Shown: piece by piece, positions 15,043-24,050 of the stretch
Layout of the letters: each line of letters opens with the position of its first letter
Numbering within the stretch: position 1 is the first letter of the stretch
Origin: Mycetocola reblochoni REB411
GTDB taxonomy: Bacteria > Actinomycetota > Actinomycetes > Actinomycetales > Microbacteriaceae
Assembly (NCBI RefSeq): GCF_900163835.1
Contig: NZ_FUKR01000006.1
Span: 62,001 to 126,000 of the forward strand
Length of the DNA stretch: 64,000 nt
Direction: 5' to 3'
Notes under the pieces: model-generated
Seen by the model: the letters and a program-made list of their open reading frames with translations, nothing else
Told to the model about the DNA's origin: nothing
Database searches by the model: none
Translations under genes and position numbers: made by a program

Positions 15043-16611
15043 TCAGCGTCCGGAGACGAGCTCCGCGCAGCGCTCACCGATCATCATCGTGGTGATGTTC
15101 GGGTTGACGGTGGTCAGCTCGGGCATGACCGAGGCGTCGGCGACGCGCAGGCCCGACACGCCCTTCACGCGCAGCTCGGGGTCGAGCGGAGAGCCCTCGT
15201 CGTCGACCGCGCCCATCCGCACCGTCCCTGCCGGGTGGTACACCGTGTTGTGCGTGCGCGTGATGTAGTCGGCGATCTGCTCGTCCGTCTGCACCTCGGC
15301 GCCGGGGAACAGCTCCTCGCCCGCCCACTCCGCCATGGCCGGCTCGGCGACGATCTCCCTCGCCTTGCGGATCCCGAAGATCATGACGCGCATGTCGTGC
15401 GGGTCGGTGAAGTAGTTCGGGTCGACCCGCGGCTTGTCCCTCCAATCGCGGCTGCGCAGCCGGACGGTGCCGCGGGAGCGCGCGTGCGTGACGTTCGGGG
15501 TCAGGCAGAAGGCGTTGTCCGAGGTCGGGTATCCCTGCCTGATCGTGTGCATGTCGAAGGGGACCGAGCCGTAGTGGAACATGAGGTCAGGCCGGTCGAG
15601 GCCCTCCTCCGTCGTGGTGAAGATGCCCGCCTCCCACCACTGGGTGGAGGTCTGGACCATCGGCTTCTTCGCCTCCCACTGGATGACGCCCTCGGGGTGG
15701 TCCTGCAGGTTGGCGCCGACGCCGGGGCTGTCGACGAGGACGTCGACCCCGACCTCAGCCAGGTGCTCCGCCGGTCCGATGCCCGAGAGCATCAGCAGCT
15801 TCGGCGAGCCGATCGCGCCCGCGGACAGGATCACCTCGCGCCTGGCGTCGATGCGGCCACCCGCACCGAAGCTGGAGCCGGCCGTCGCCACCCCCGTCGC
15901 CCTGCGATCGTCGTCGAAGAGGATGCGGGTGACCTGCTGGCCCGTGACGACGTGCAGGTTCGGCCGCTGCCGGATCGGGTGGATGTAGGAGACGGAGGAC
16001 GAGGCGCGCGTGCCGTCGGCCTGCCGGTTGATCTGGAAGAAGCTCGCGCCGTTGACGACGGTCTCGCCGGTGTTGAAGTGCACGCGGGGGATGCCCGCCT
16101 GCTCGCACGCCTCGAGCAGCGCCACGCCGCAGGGGTCCTTCGCCGGGACGTTCATCAGGTGGACCGGCCCGGAGTCACCGTGGTGCGGGGCGTCGGGGCC
16201 GGCGTCCTCGTTCGTCTCGAGCTTCTTGTACAGCCGGTAGGCCATGTCCGAGTTCCAGCCGGTCGCGCCGAAGCGCTGCTCCCACTCGTCGATGTCCTCC
16301 CGCGGCGCCCAGAAGGCAATGCAGGAGTTGTGGCTGGAACAGCCGCCCATCACCTTCGCCCTGGCGTGGCGCATGAAGGAGTTGCCGTGCGCCTGCGGCT
16401 CGATCGGGTAGTCCCAGTCGTAGCCGGACTCCAGCAGGTCCATCCACCGGTCCAGCTTGAGGATCGCGTCGTCGCCGACGTCGTCGGGCCCCGCCTCGAT
16501 GAGCGCGACCGTGACCTCGGGGTCCTCGCTCAGCCGCGCCGCCACCGCCGCGCCGGCCGATCCCGCTCCGACGACGACGTAGTCGTACTCCTGCACGTTC
16601 TTCTCGCTCAT
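15043..16611 (-). CDS. betA: choline dehydrogenase (GMC oxidoreductase family)
   Basis: 522 residues, ATG start overlapping the betB stop (ATGA). FAD-dependent; it would oxidise choline to betaine aldehyde. The dinucleotide-binding G-A-G-S-A-G is at 15-20. The GMC signatures are present: G-G-C-S-S-H-N near residue 90, G-A-I-G-S-P-K-L-L-M-L-S-G-I-G mid-protein, and the C-terminal V-Y-H-P-A-G-T (catalytic His) and N-P-N-I-T-T (catalytic Asn). GMC enzymes accept many alcohols; the choline assignment rests on the operon with betT and betB and is strong. It is the last gene of the operon, followed by the 14991-15028 hairpin. Confidence 0.9.
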   Translation of the reverse strand: MSEKNVQEYDYVVVGAGSAGAAVAARLSEDPEVTVALIEAGPDDVGDDAILKLDRWMDLLESGYDWDYPIEPQAHGNSFMRHARAKVMGGCSSHNSCIAFWAPREDIDEWEQRFGATGWNSDMAYRLYKKLETNEDAGPDAPHHGDSGPVHLMNVPAKDPCGVALLEACEQAGIPRVHFNTGETVVNGASFFQINRQADGTRASSSVSYIHPIRQRPNLHVVTGQQVTRILFDDDRRATGVATAGSSFGAGGRIDARREVILSAGAIGSPKLLMLSGIGPAEHLAEVGVDVLVDSPGVGANLQDHPEGVIQWEAKKPMVQTSTQWWEAGIFTTTEEGLDRPDLMFHYGSVPFDMHTIRQGYPTSDNAFCLTPNVTHARSRGTVRLRSRDWRDKPRVDPNYFTDPHDMRVMIFGIRKAREIVAEPAMAEWAGEELFPGAEVQTDEQIADYITRTHNTVYHPAGTVRMGAVDDEGSPLDPELRVKGVSGLRVADASVMPELTTVNPNITTMMIGERCAELVSGR

Positions 16612-18095
16612 GCCCGCGCCTCCCCGCGCTCCGCGAACCACCCGGTGACCTGGGGGTCCGTGTTCTGGTAGATGTGCTTGGTCTCCTGGTACTCCGCCAG
16701 ACCCGTCGGCCCGAGCTCCCGCCCGACGCCCGACCGACCGAAGCCGCCCCACTCCGCCTGCGGCAGGTAGGGGTGGTAGTCGTTGATCCAGATGGTGCCG
16801 TGCCGCAGCGCCCTGGCGACGCGCTGGGCGCGCCCGGCGTCCTGGGTCCACACGGCCCCGGCCAGGCCGTAGCGGGTGTCGTTGGCGATGCGGATCGCGT
16901 CGGCCTCGTCGGTGAAGGTCTCGACCGTGACGACGGGGCCGAAGCCCTCGTCGACGACGACGGACATGCCCTGCGTGACGCGGTCGAGCACGGTCGGCAG
17001 GTAGTAGAACCCCGACTCCAGCTCGCCCTCGCCCCAGGCGCCGCCGCAGCGGAGCCGGGCGCCCTCGTCGATGCCGGCCTGGACGTAGGCGGTGACCTTG
17101 TCCCTGTGCGCCGCGGAGATGAGCGGGCCCGTCTCGGCGTCCTCGTCGTACGGCCCGCCGAGCCGGATCTGCTCCGCGCGCCTGACCAGCTCGTCGACGA
17201 AGCGCTCGGCGATGTCCTCCTGGACGATGAGCCGCGCACCGGCGGAGCACACCTGCCCCGAGTGGACGAAGGCGGCGTTGAGCGCGTTGTCGACCGCGGC
17301 GTCGAACTCGGCGTCGGCGAACACGACGTTCGGGTTCTTGCCGCCCAGCTCGAGCGCGACCTTCTTCACGGTCGCGGCCGCGGAGGCGGCGATCCGCGTT
17401 CCGGTCGCCAGTCCTCCGGTGAACGAGACGATGTCGACGTCGGGGTGCTCGGACAGTGGCGCTCCGGCGACCGCGCCGGCACCGAGCACGAGGTTGGCGA
17501 CGCCGCCGGGCAGCCCGAGCTCGGTCAGCAGCCTGACCGTCAGGATCGCCGTGCTCGGCGTCAGCTCGCTCGGCTTGAGCACGAAGGAGCACCCGGCCGC
17601 CAGAGCGGGGGCGATCTTCCACGCCGCCTGGAGCAGCGGGTAGTTCCACGGCGTGATGAGGCCGGCGACGCCGACGGGCTCCGTCTCGATGCGGCTGAGG
17701 ACGCTCGCGTCGCCCGCGTCCACGATGCGACCCGCCTGCTCCGCGGCGAGCTTGCCGAAGTAGGCGAAGCAGTCGGCGATGTCCGACATGTCGATACGGG
17801 ACTCGACGATGCGCTTGCCGGTGTCCTCCGACTCCGCGACGGCGAACTCCTCCGAGCGCTCCCGCAGAGCGGCGGCGAAGGCGAGCAGCAGGTCGCCCCT
17901 CGCGGCCGCGGGGGTGGTGCGCCAGTCGCCACGGTCGAAGGACGCGCGGGCGGCGGCGATCGCCCTGACGGTGTCCTCCGCCGTCGCCTCCGACACGGTC
18001 GCGACGTGGTGGCCGTCGGCCGGGCAGTGGATCTCGCGGGTGCCGCCGTCAGAGGCGGGCACCCACTGGCCGTCGATGAACAGGGTTGACGTCAT
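16608..18095 (-). CDS. betB: betaine-aldehyde dehydrogenase
   Basis: 495 residues, typical aldehyde dehydrogenase length. NAD(P)-dependent oxidation of betaine aldehyde to glycine betaine, step two after BetA. Catalytic residues are visible: Asn151 (P-W-N-Y-P), Glu249 (L-E-L-G-G-K-N-P) and nucleophile Cys283 (G-Q-V-C-S-A-G). The start ATG 18095 shares one base with the betT stop (TAATG), so translation is coupled. The family has many aldehyde substrates; the bet context decides the call. Confidence 0.92.
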   Translation of the reverse strand: MTSTLFIDGQWVPASDGGTREIHCPADGHHVATVSEATAEDTVRAIAAARASFDRGDWRTTPAAARGDLLLAFAAALRERSEEFAVAESEDTGKRIVESRIDMSDIADCFAYFGKLAAEQAGRIVDAGDASVLSRIETEPVGVAGLITPWNYPLLQAAWKIAPALAAGCSFVLKPSELTPSTAILTVRLLTELGLPGGVANLVLGAGAVAGAPLSEHPDVDIVSFTGGLATGTRIAASAAATVKKVALELGGKNPNVVFADAEFDAAVDNALNAAFVHSGQVCSAGARLIVQEDIAERFVDELVRRAEQIRLGGPYDEDAETGPLISAAHRDKVTAYVQAGIDEGARLRCGGAWGEGELESGFYYLPTVLDRVTQGMSVVVDEGFGPVVTVETFTDEADAIRIANDTRYGLAGAVWTQDAGRAQRVARALRHGTIWINDYHPYLPQAEWGGFGRSGVGRELGPTGLAEYQETKHIYQNTDPQVTGWFAERGEARA

Positions 18096-20200
18096 TATTT
18101 CTCCTCGTCGTTGGCGAAGTCGGCTTCCCAGTCGGCGTGCGCCGGCGGGTCCTCGACGATCACGGACTGGCCCGGCGCCTTGCGGTTCAGGTGCAGGAAG
18201 GTGAGGTGGCGCTCGTACTGGTCGAGCACGTCGGCGATGAGCTGCTCCTTGGTGAAGCCGGCCACGTCGTAGCCGTGGGAGCCCTCGACCGAGAACACCT
18301 CGAGCGTGAAGTAGTCGTCGGCCACGTCGGAGTCGCGCATCGTGTACGACGGCGCCGGGTAGCTGACCGGGTAGACCTGGTACTGGAAGTCCCGCTCCGG
18401 CGCCAGGTGGACGGTGAGCTCGACCTGCGGGATGCCGCACGACTCCACCGGCGAGCTTCTCAGCTCCGCGTCGGCGCCCCGCTCGGCGAGCTCCTGCGCC
18501 ACCTCGCGCAGCGCCGGCTCGACGACGGTGGTCACGTAGCGCGCGGTCTGCTTCTGCCCGGGGAAGCTCATCATCCGGGCCAGGCGCTGACGCCACGAGC
18601 GGCCGCGCTCGGCCCCCGCGCCGCCGCGTCCGCCCATCATCAGGGGGATGCTCGCGGTGAAGCTCTCGGCGCGCGTGCGCTCCAGGCGCAGCGCCTTGAA
18701 CACGCCGAGCATGATGAACACGAGAAGCACCGACAACGGCAGCCCCATGACGATGGTGGCGTTCTGCAGGGTCGTGATGCCGCCGACGGAGAGCATCGCG
18801 AGCGTCAGCACACCGGTCGCGACCGCCCAGAAGATGCGCAGCCACTTGGCGCCGTCGTGGTCGTGCGGGCCGGGACGCGAGGTGAACTTGGCCATGACCA
18901 GCGCCCCCGAGTCGGCCGACGTCACGTAGAACAGCAGGCCGGTGAAGGTGGCGATCGCCGCGCTCACCGGGGCGAGCGGGTACTGGTCGAGCATCGAGTA
19001 GAACGCCCGCTCCGGCAGGTTCATGGCCGTCTCGCCGAAGGCGGCGTTCCCGCCCATGACGATGTCGAGCGCGCCGTTTCCGAAGATCGAGATCCACAGC
19101 AGGATGAAGGCGAACGGCACGACCATGACGCCGACGACGAACTGCCTGATGGTGCGGCCGCGCGAGATGCGCGCGAGGAACAGCCCGACGAACGGCGCCC
19201 AGGCCACCCACCACGCCCAGAAGAACAGCGTCCACGCGTTCATCCAGTCGTCGGGCCGGTCATAGGCCATGGTGTCCAGCGTCAGAGCGGGGAACCGCGA
19301 GACGAAGTCGCCGACGTTCTGCACGATCCCGTCGAAGAGGAAGTTCGTCGGGCCGGTGACCAGGACGAACAGCATCAGGGCGATCGCGAGGATCACGTTC
19401 AGCTCCGACAGCCGCCGGATGCCCTTCTTCACGCCGGAGACGACGGAGATCGTGGCCATCGCGACGGCCGCCACGATGAGCCCGATCTGCACGGGGAGCC
19501 CCTCGGCCCAGCCGAACATGTAGGTGAAGCCGTAGTTCAGCTGCACCACGCCGATGCCGAGCGAGGTGGCGATGCCGAAGACGGTGCCGAGCATGGCGGC
19601 GATGTCGACGACGTCGCCCAGCTTGCCGTTGATGCGCTTGCCGAAGATCGGGTAGAGCGCCGAGCGGATCGACAGCGGCAGATTGTGGCGGTAGGCGAAG
19701 TAGCCCAGCGCCAGGCCCATGAGCGCGTACAGCGCCCAGCCGGTGATGCCGTAGTGGAACAGCGTCCACACCAGCGCCTGTCTGGCTGCCTCGACCGTCC
19801 CCCCGTCGCCCTGCGGCGGCGCGAGGTACTGCGAGATCGGCTCGGACACCGAGAAGAACATCAGGTCGATGCCGATGCCCGCGGCGAACAGCATCGACGC
19901 CCAGGTGAACATGCTGAACTCGGGCTTGGAGTGGTCGGGGCCGAGCTTGGTCGCGCCGATCTTGGTCACCGAGACGTAGAGGACGAAGACCACGACGGCC
20001 GTGACGATGAGGAAGTAATACCATCCGAGGTTGGTCGACACCCAGCCGACGACGGCCCCGATCACCCCCTCGGCGTTCTCCGTGTCGACGGATGCCCAGA
20101 TGGAGATGGCGACGATGAAGATCGCCGTCCCGAAGAAGACGGTCGGGTTGATGTCCTTCAGCCAGGAGCGGCGTTCGGACGCGGGTGGTGCAGCAGACAT
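18095..20200 (-). CDS. betT: choline transporter, BCCT family, with C-terminal regulatory domain
   Basis: 701 residues. Twelve membrane helices within about residues 15-520, with the BCCT signature W-T-L-F-F-W-A-W-W-V-A-W-A-P-F. A cytosolic tail of about 170 residues (from about 530) is the extended C-terminus typical of BetT-type choline carriers and linked in that family to osmotic control. Start ATG 20200 has AAGGAG nearby. It is the first gene of the betT-betB-betA operon; no betI-type regulator is adjacent. It would import choline by proton or sodium symport at the membrane. Confidence 0.92.
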   Translation of the reverse strand: MSAAPPASERRSWLKDINPTVFFGTAIFIVAISIWASVDTENAEGVIGAVVGWVSTNLGWYYFLIVTAVVVFVLYVSVTKIGATKLGPDHSKPEFSMFTWASMLFAAGIGIDLMFFSVSEPISQYLAPPQGDGGTVEAARQALVWTLFHYGITGWALYALMGLALGYFAYRHNLPLSIRSALYPIFGKRINGKLGDVVDIAAMLGTVFGIATSLGIGVVQLNYGFTYMFGWAEGLPVQIGLIVAAVAMATISVVSGVKKGIRRLSELNVILAIALMLFVLVTGPTNFLFDGIVQNVGDFVSRFPALTLDTMAYDRPDDWMNAWTLFFWAWWVAWAPFVGLFLARISRGRTIRQFVVGVMVVPFAFILLWISIFGNGALDIVMGGNAAFGETAMNLPERAFYSMLDQYPLAPVSAAIATFTGLLFYVTSADSGALVMAKFTSRPGPHDHDGAKWLRIFWAVATGVLTLAMLSVGGITTLQNATIVMGLPLSVLLVFIMLGVFKALRLERTRAESFTASIPLMMGGRGGAGAERGRSWRQRLARMMSFPGQKQTARYVTTVVEPALREVAQELAERGADAELRSSPVESCGIPQVELTVHLAPERDFQYQVYPVSYPAPSYTMRDSDVADDYFTLEVFSVEGSHGYDVAGFTKEQLIADVLDQYERHLTFLHLNRKAPGQSVIVEDPPAHADWEADFANDEEK

Positions 20201-20404
20201 GGCACTCCTTGCGAATCGGGTCTCAAGAGTCGTGCGTTCGCGGGGCTGCTCGGTCTGGCCCCGAACGGGTCAACGCTAGCAGCACCGCGTTGCCCGGTCC
20301 GTCTGCCGAATCGCCGCGGGTGCTCGGCGACGCCGGTCACGGGCGGGTTACGCTCGCTCTGTCCGTCCCGTACGCCGTTCGCACCCCTGGGGGCCATCCT
20401 GAGC

Positions 20405-21760
20405 ATTCTCCTCGGCTATGACGCCGTCACCCTGAGAGAGACCGTCGACGAGCGGCTCGCGCGCGAACGCCTCGACGATCTGGGCGCGCAGCGCAGCCTC
20501 GCGGCGATCTGCGAGAAGACCTGGCTGCTGAAGGTCCTCGACCGTCTCGACGACGCGATCGAGCTGGCCAATCAGGCGGTCAGGCTGGCCCGTTTCACCG
20601 GCGTGAGGCGCGATCAGCTGCAGCCCCGCATCCTCCGAGCCTCGGTCATGCAGGCCAGGGGCGAGCACCCGACGGCAGCGCACGAGCTCACCCTCTGCGC
20701 CGACGATGCGCGGACGAACCGCTGGCGGCAGCTCGAGGCCGTCGCACTCCAGCACCGCGGCAGGGGCAGCTTCGAGGTGAGGGAGTACCCCGCGGCGGTC
20801 GACGACTTCCTCGCCGCGCTGAGGCTGCGCGAGGATGCGGGCGTCGACGAGGAGCAGATCGAGGCGAGCCGCTTCGCCCTGGAGGTGGCGCGGTCCTTCG
20901 CCACGACCGGCGGACCCATCACGCTGATGCGCCGCCCGTCCGGGCCGTCGCTCGCGCTCGCCGACGACGCGGCGGCGAACGCGGACATCGCAGTCGACGC
21001 GGTGCAGGCCCGATCGGAGCGGCAGGACGACGGCGCCGGCGAGCGCCCGCCCGCCCGGACCAGGGCCGAAGCGGCCGCGCGGCGGGCGGAGGACGGCGAC
21101 CCGGCGACCGGCTCGGTCCCGCTGATCGCCCTCGATGAGGTCGACTCCGAGCGGCACCCCGCACCCGAGCCGATCTTCGCGCGCTTCCGACGCCGCTCAG
21201 CGCCGCCCCCGGCTGAGGCCGATACCGTTGCCGAGCGCCAGGACGACGACCGGGTCTCGGAGCCCTCCGGTCCCGCCGCCGACGCCGGCCTGCCTGCCGC
21301 CACTGGCACCCCGGCGGCAGACGGCCATCTCGCGGACGCCGCCCCCACCGCACAGCCGACCCCCGACGGCGAGGGCCCCGCCACGGCCTCCCCCTCCGTC
21401 GGGAGCCCGGCAGCCCGCACCGCTCACAGGGACGACGAGAAGGGCGACGCGAGGGAGGGGAGGGACGACCCGCGCGACCCGAGCAGCATCAGCGGCGCCG
21501 AGGCATCAGCGACCCTGTGGGCCTCGGCCGCGCGAACCGCGGGAGCCCCCGTCACCCCTGCCGGAGCCCCCGAGCGGCCGGCAGCGGAGGAGGCATCCTC
21601 GCCCCCGCAGGACGGCGACATCGCCCCGCGCCCGGTCACCGCAAGCCAGGTGTCTCAGACCCTGCACGCCGACAACGGCGTCCCGCGCGGGCGCAAGCAG
21701 CGCAGGGACCTGCTGTGGGGCAGGTTCAACGCCGCGAGCACCCGCCGCGACGACGACTGA
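20405..21760 (+). CDS. TPR-like N-terminal domain protein with long disordered tail; start unresolved
   Basis: About 450 residues. The first 170 residues are helical and TPR-like, with repeated Ala/Leu/Arg-rich helix pairs around L-D-R-L-D-D-A-I-E-L-A-N and Y-P-A-A-V-D-D-F-L-A-A-L. The rest is a Pro/Ala/Asp-rich low-complexity tail ending in a basic patch (G-R-K-Q-R-R-D-L-L-W-G-R-F-N). Coding character clearly begins before 20430, but the frame has no ATG, GTG or TTG until ATG 20648. An ATG at 20418 is one base out of frame and stops after five codons. Either a base is missing after 20420, or a rare start (ATT 20405, CTG 20432) is used. No function is recognised. TACGCT at 20349-20354 could be its -10 element. 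Confidence 0.65.
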   Translation: MLLGYDAVTLRETVDERLARERLDDLGAQRSLAAICEKTWLLKVLDRLDDAIELANQAVRLARFTGVRRDQLQPRILRASVMQARGEHPTAAHELTLCADDARTNRWRQLEAVALQHRGRGSFEVREYPAAVDDFLAALRLREDAGVDEEQIEASRFALEVARSFATTGGPITLMRRPSGPSLALADDAAANADIAVDAVQARSERQDDGAGERPPARTRAEAAARRAEDGDPATGSVPLIALDEVDSERHPAPEPIFARFRRRSAPPPAEADTVAERQDDDRVSEPSGPAADAGLPAATGTPAADGHLADAAPTAQPTPDGEGPATASPSVGSPAARTAHRDDEKGDAREGRDDPRDPSSISGAEASATLWASAARTAGAPVTPAGAPERPAAEEASSPPQDGDIAPRPVTASQVSQTLHADNGVPRGRKQRRDLLWGRFNAASTRRDDD

Positions 21761-21798
21761 CCGAGTCGGGGTCCACCGCAGCGGGTATCCTGGACCCC

Positions 21799-22278
21799 AT
21801 GGCTGAACTCGCCCGTGTGCGTGTCTGGGCTGACGCGCTCATCCGACTCCACCTCGATCACACGCTGTGGACATTCGACTTCGACAACGCCAAACGCCGC
21901 GCAGGGCTGTGCAACTACACCGAGCACCGCATCTCCGTCTCGCGGTACCTGGCCGCCCGGTACGAGGACGACGACATCCACCAGATCCTGCTGCACGAGG
22001 TGGCGCACGCGCTCGCAGGGTCCGAGGCCGGTCACGGCCGCCAGTGGCAGCGCATCGCCGCGGACATCGGCTACGTCGGTTCGCGGCTGCACCACGGCGA
22101 GACCGCGGACGAGCTCGCTCCCTGGGTGGGGACCTGCCCGAACGGACACACCGTCTACCGGCACCGGAAGCCGGTGCGGCGGTCCTCCTGCGCCCAGTGC
22201 TCGCGCCGCTTCACCCCCGAACACGAGATCGCGTGGGTCCGCAGGGAGATCCCCCGGCAGGAGCGGCTGGTCGGCTGA
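21799..22278 (+). CDS. SprT-like zinc metalloprotease-fold protein
   Basis: 159 residues. H-E-V-A-H-A-L (about residue 70) is the HExxH zinc motif, followed by a downstream His-containing stretch (G-H-G-R-Q-W), as in SprT/Spartan-like proteins. Near the C-terminus C-P-N-G-H and C-A-Q-C-S-R-R form a zinc ribbon. Related eukaryotic proteases cut DNA-protein crosslinks, but the bacterial role is unproven. A TATCCT hexamer ends 7 nt before ATG 21799, so the mRNA is probably leaderless. It converges on the EVE gene with a 4-bp gap and no hairpin between them. Confidence 0.88.
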   Translation: MAELARVRVWADALIRLHLDHTLWTFDFDNAKRRAGLCNYTEHRISVSRYLAARYEDDDIHQILLHEVAHALAGSEAGHGRQWQRIAADIGYVGSRLHHGETADELAPWVGTCPNGHTVYRHRKPVRRSSCAQCSRRFTPEHEIAWVRREIPRQERLVG

Positions 22279-22282
22279 CCCG

Positions 22283-22717
22283 TCAGCGGTAGCGGCGTTC
22301 GTCCGGCGGGTCGGGGCGCATCTGGCGCCAGAGCACCTCGAAATCCCCCCTGCTCATCTCGACGAGGCCCTCGCGCAGGCGGCGGCCCCACGCGTACATG
22401 TCCTCCGCGCCGTCGAGCGAGCGGGCGACGGGTCGCAGTCCGACCGGCACGGCGGCGTGATCCCAGTCGATGCGGCGTTGCCAGGCGTTCGCCGACCGTA
22501 GCGGCACCGCGTCGGCGAACCGACCGATCGCCGTGAACTCCTGGATCCGCTCCGGATCGCCCGCGCGTGCCCTCGCCGAGTAGCAGACGACGCCGTCCGA
22601 CTCCCCCGCCGCGGCCATCACGTCGCGGAACTCCAGCGGCAGGGCGAGCACGCCGCGCGCGACGGAGGTCAGCACCCTGTCGCGGGGGAGGGCGCAAAGC
22701 CAGTACCGAATCGCCAC
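22283..22717 (-). CDS. EVE-domain (PUA/YTH-like) protein
   Basis: 144 residues, a single domain. It has R-Y-W-L-C-A-L-P-R-D at the N-terminus, G-D-G-V-V-C-Y-S-A-R in the middle and F-T-A-I-G-R-F after it, which is the layout of EVE domains. These fold like PUA and YTH readers of modified nucleobases, and some are fused to restriction enzymes; stand-alone versions have no settled role. The start GTG 22717 follows a TAAACA hexamer by exactly 6 nt (leaderless). No restriction genes are nearby, so a defence role is not supported by context. Confidence 0.8.
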   Translation of the reverse strand: MAIRYWLCALPRDRVLTSVARGVLALPLEFRDVMAAAGESDGVVCYSARARAGDPERIQEFTAIGRFADAVPLRSANAWQRRIDWDHAAVPVGLRPVARSLDGAEDMYAWGRRLREGLVEMSRGDFEVLWRQMRPDPPDERRYR

Positions 22718-22775
22718 ACTGACTGTTTACCGCACAGCCGTGCCGCCCGTTCCCCGACGCACCAGGATGGTCGGT

Positions 22776-23285
22776 ATGCGCGTCCTCCTGAAAACCGTGC
22801 TCGACGTCCACCCCGACCAGGCCTGGCGGGCGCTGCGCTCCCCCGCCGTGTTCGGCGAGCTGTACGGCCCCCTGCTGCGGATGCGCCCGCATACGGCGCT
22901 GCCGACCGTGTGGGCGGATGGGTCGCGGGCCACGGTGTCGATGTCGGCGTTCGGGATCGTTCCGCTCGGACGCCAGCGGATCGACATCCGCCTGCAGTCG
23001 GACAGGCCCGACGGCGTCCGGATCGTCGCCGACGTCGGCGGCCCGGAGACGGGGCCCCTGTCCGCACTGAGCGGGTGGAGGCACCGCATGGCGGTCGCCC
23101 CCGCACCGGGGGACGCCGAGCGGACGCTCTACCGGGACGAGCTGCGGATCGGCGGGCCGCTGGCGCCGCTCCTCTGGCCGGCGCTCTGGCTGGGCTGGCA
23201 GCTGAGGGCGAGCCGGCTGCGCTCGCTCGCCTCCGGGTGGGACGAGGACTCCGGCCCCGACGGCGTGGACACCGCGGAGGCGTGA
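22776..23285 (+). CDS. SRPBCC (START-like) family protein
   Basis: 169 residues. It begins with a strand-rich V-L-L-K-T-V-L-D-V-H-P-D-Q-A-W-R, then aromatic and Asp/Gly-rich strands and a long amphipathic C-terminal helix (W-L-G-W-Q-L-R-A-S-R-L), the helix-grip layout of hydrophobic-ligand binding proteins. The ligand is unknown. I chose ATG 22776 over ATG 22767 and 22740 because CAGGAT ends 7 nt upstream. It is divergent from the EVE gene and convergent with the YczE gene. Confidence 0.7.
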   Translation: MRVLLKTVLDVHPDQAWRALRSPAVFGELYGPLLRMRPHTALPTVWADGSRATVSMSAFGIVPLGRQRIDIRLQSDRPDGVRIVADVGGPETGPLSALSGWRHRMAVAPAPGDAERTLYRDELRIGGPLAPLLWPALWLGWQLRASRLRSLASGWDEDSGPDGVDTAEA

Positions 23286-23294
23286 GCCGTCGGA

Positions 23295-23987
23295 TCAGAC
23301 GGTCCCGGTGCCCGTCCCGAGCGGCTCGACTGCGGCGGGTGCGCTCCGCGGCAGCACGACGACCCGGCGCGCGAAGAGCTGCACCACGGGCCCGATGGCG
23401 ATGGCGTACAGGACGGTGCCGACGCCGACCGTCCCGCCGAGGAGCCAGCCGGTCACGAGCACGGTGAGCTCGAGCACCGTCCGGATCAGTCGCGTGCTCA
23501 GGCCGGTGCGGCGGGCGAGCCCGACCCACAGGCCGTCGCGCGGCCCCGTGCCCAGGCGCGCGCCGATGTAGAGGGCCCCGGCGAGTCCGTTGCCGACGAT
23601 CCCTCCCACCAGCAGGGCGATCTGGGCGACCAGCCCGTTCGGCTCGGGGATGAGGGCCAGCCCGGCGTCGGCGGCGAGCCCGATGACGACGACGTTGGCG
23701 ATGGTGCCGACCCCCGGCGACTGCCGCAGCGGGATCCAGGCGAGCAGGACGAGGACGCCCGTCGCGATGACCACCTGGCCGAAGCTCAGCGGCAGCCGGA
23801 TGGCGAGCCCCTCGTGGAGGACGTCCCAGGGATCAAGGCCAAGCCCGGAGCGGATGAGCATCGCCATGGTCACCCCGTAGAGGACGAGGCCGACGAGGAG
23901 TTGCGTCAGCCGGCGCGGCAGGCGCCCCTCACGGAGCTGGCCGAGCGGGCCGGGGAGGGGTGGCTCAGGGGTGCGCTGCGAACTCAT
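23295..23987 (-). CDS. YczE-type integral membrane protein
   Basis: 230 residues with about five or six membrane helices. It has G-L-G-L-D-P-W-D-V-L-H-E-G in the first loop and G-T-G-P-R-D-G-L-W-V-G-L-A in a second, the internally repeated G-x-D-P-W/R-D-x-L loops of the YczE/YitT-like family. Transport substrate unknown. It is divergently paired with a MocR regulator, a conserved arrangement in many bacteria in which the MocR protein controls the membrane gene. ATG 23987 is preferred over 24008 because CAGGAT ends 6 nt before it. Confidence 0.85.
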   Translation of the reverse strand: MSSQRTPEPPLPGPLGQLREGRLPRRLTQLLVGLVLYGVTMAMLIRSGLGLDPWDVLHEGLAIRLPLSFGQVVIATGVLVLLAWIPLRQSPGVGTIANVVVIGLAADAGLALIPEPNGLVAQIALLVGGIVGNGLAGALYIGARLGTGPRDGLWVGLARRTGLSTRLIRTVLELTVLVTGWLLGGTVGVGTVLYAIAIGPVVQLFARRVVVLPRSAPAAVEPLGTGTGTV

Positions 23988-24006
23988 GCCCCCATCCTGG
24001 GACAGC

Positions 24007-24050
24007 ATTGGACTGCTTTTGAATAGCCAATCGACCTAAGGTGGACTGCA
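24007..24050. promoter_or_regulatory. candidate MocR operator in the yczE/mocR intergenic region
   Basis: Two direct copies of TGGACTGC (24010-24017 and 24042-24049) 32 bp apart, plus inverted arms ATTGG (24007-24011) and CCAAT (24027-24031). TAAGGT (24037-24042) ends 7 nt before ATG 24050. Paired direct repeats are the known binding pattern of MocR regulators. Confidence 0.5.

Noticed and set aside
18086-20404. Long plus-strand frame through the bet operon
   Set aside because: It is the antisense shadow of betT; only the part after about 20405 has its own coding character.
22283-22717. Defence island around the EVE-domain gene
   Set aside because: Neighbours are housekeeping-type genes; no restriction, toxin or phage-related genes are present.
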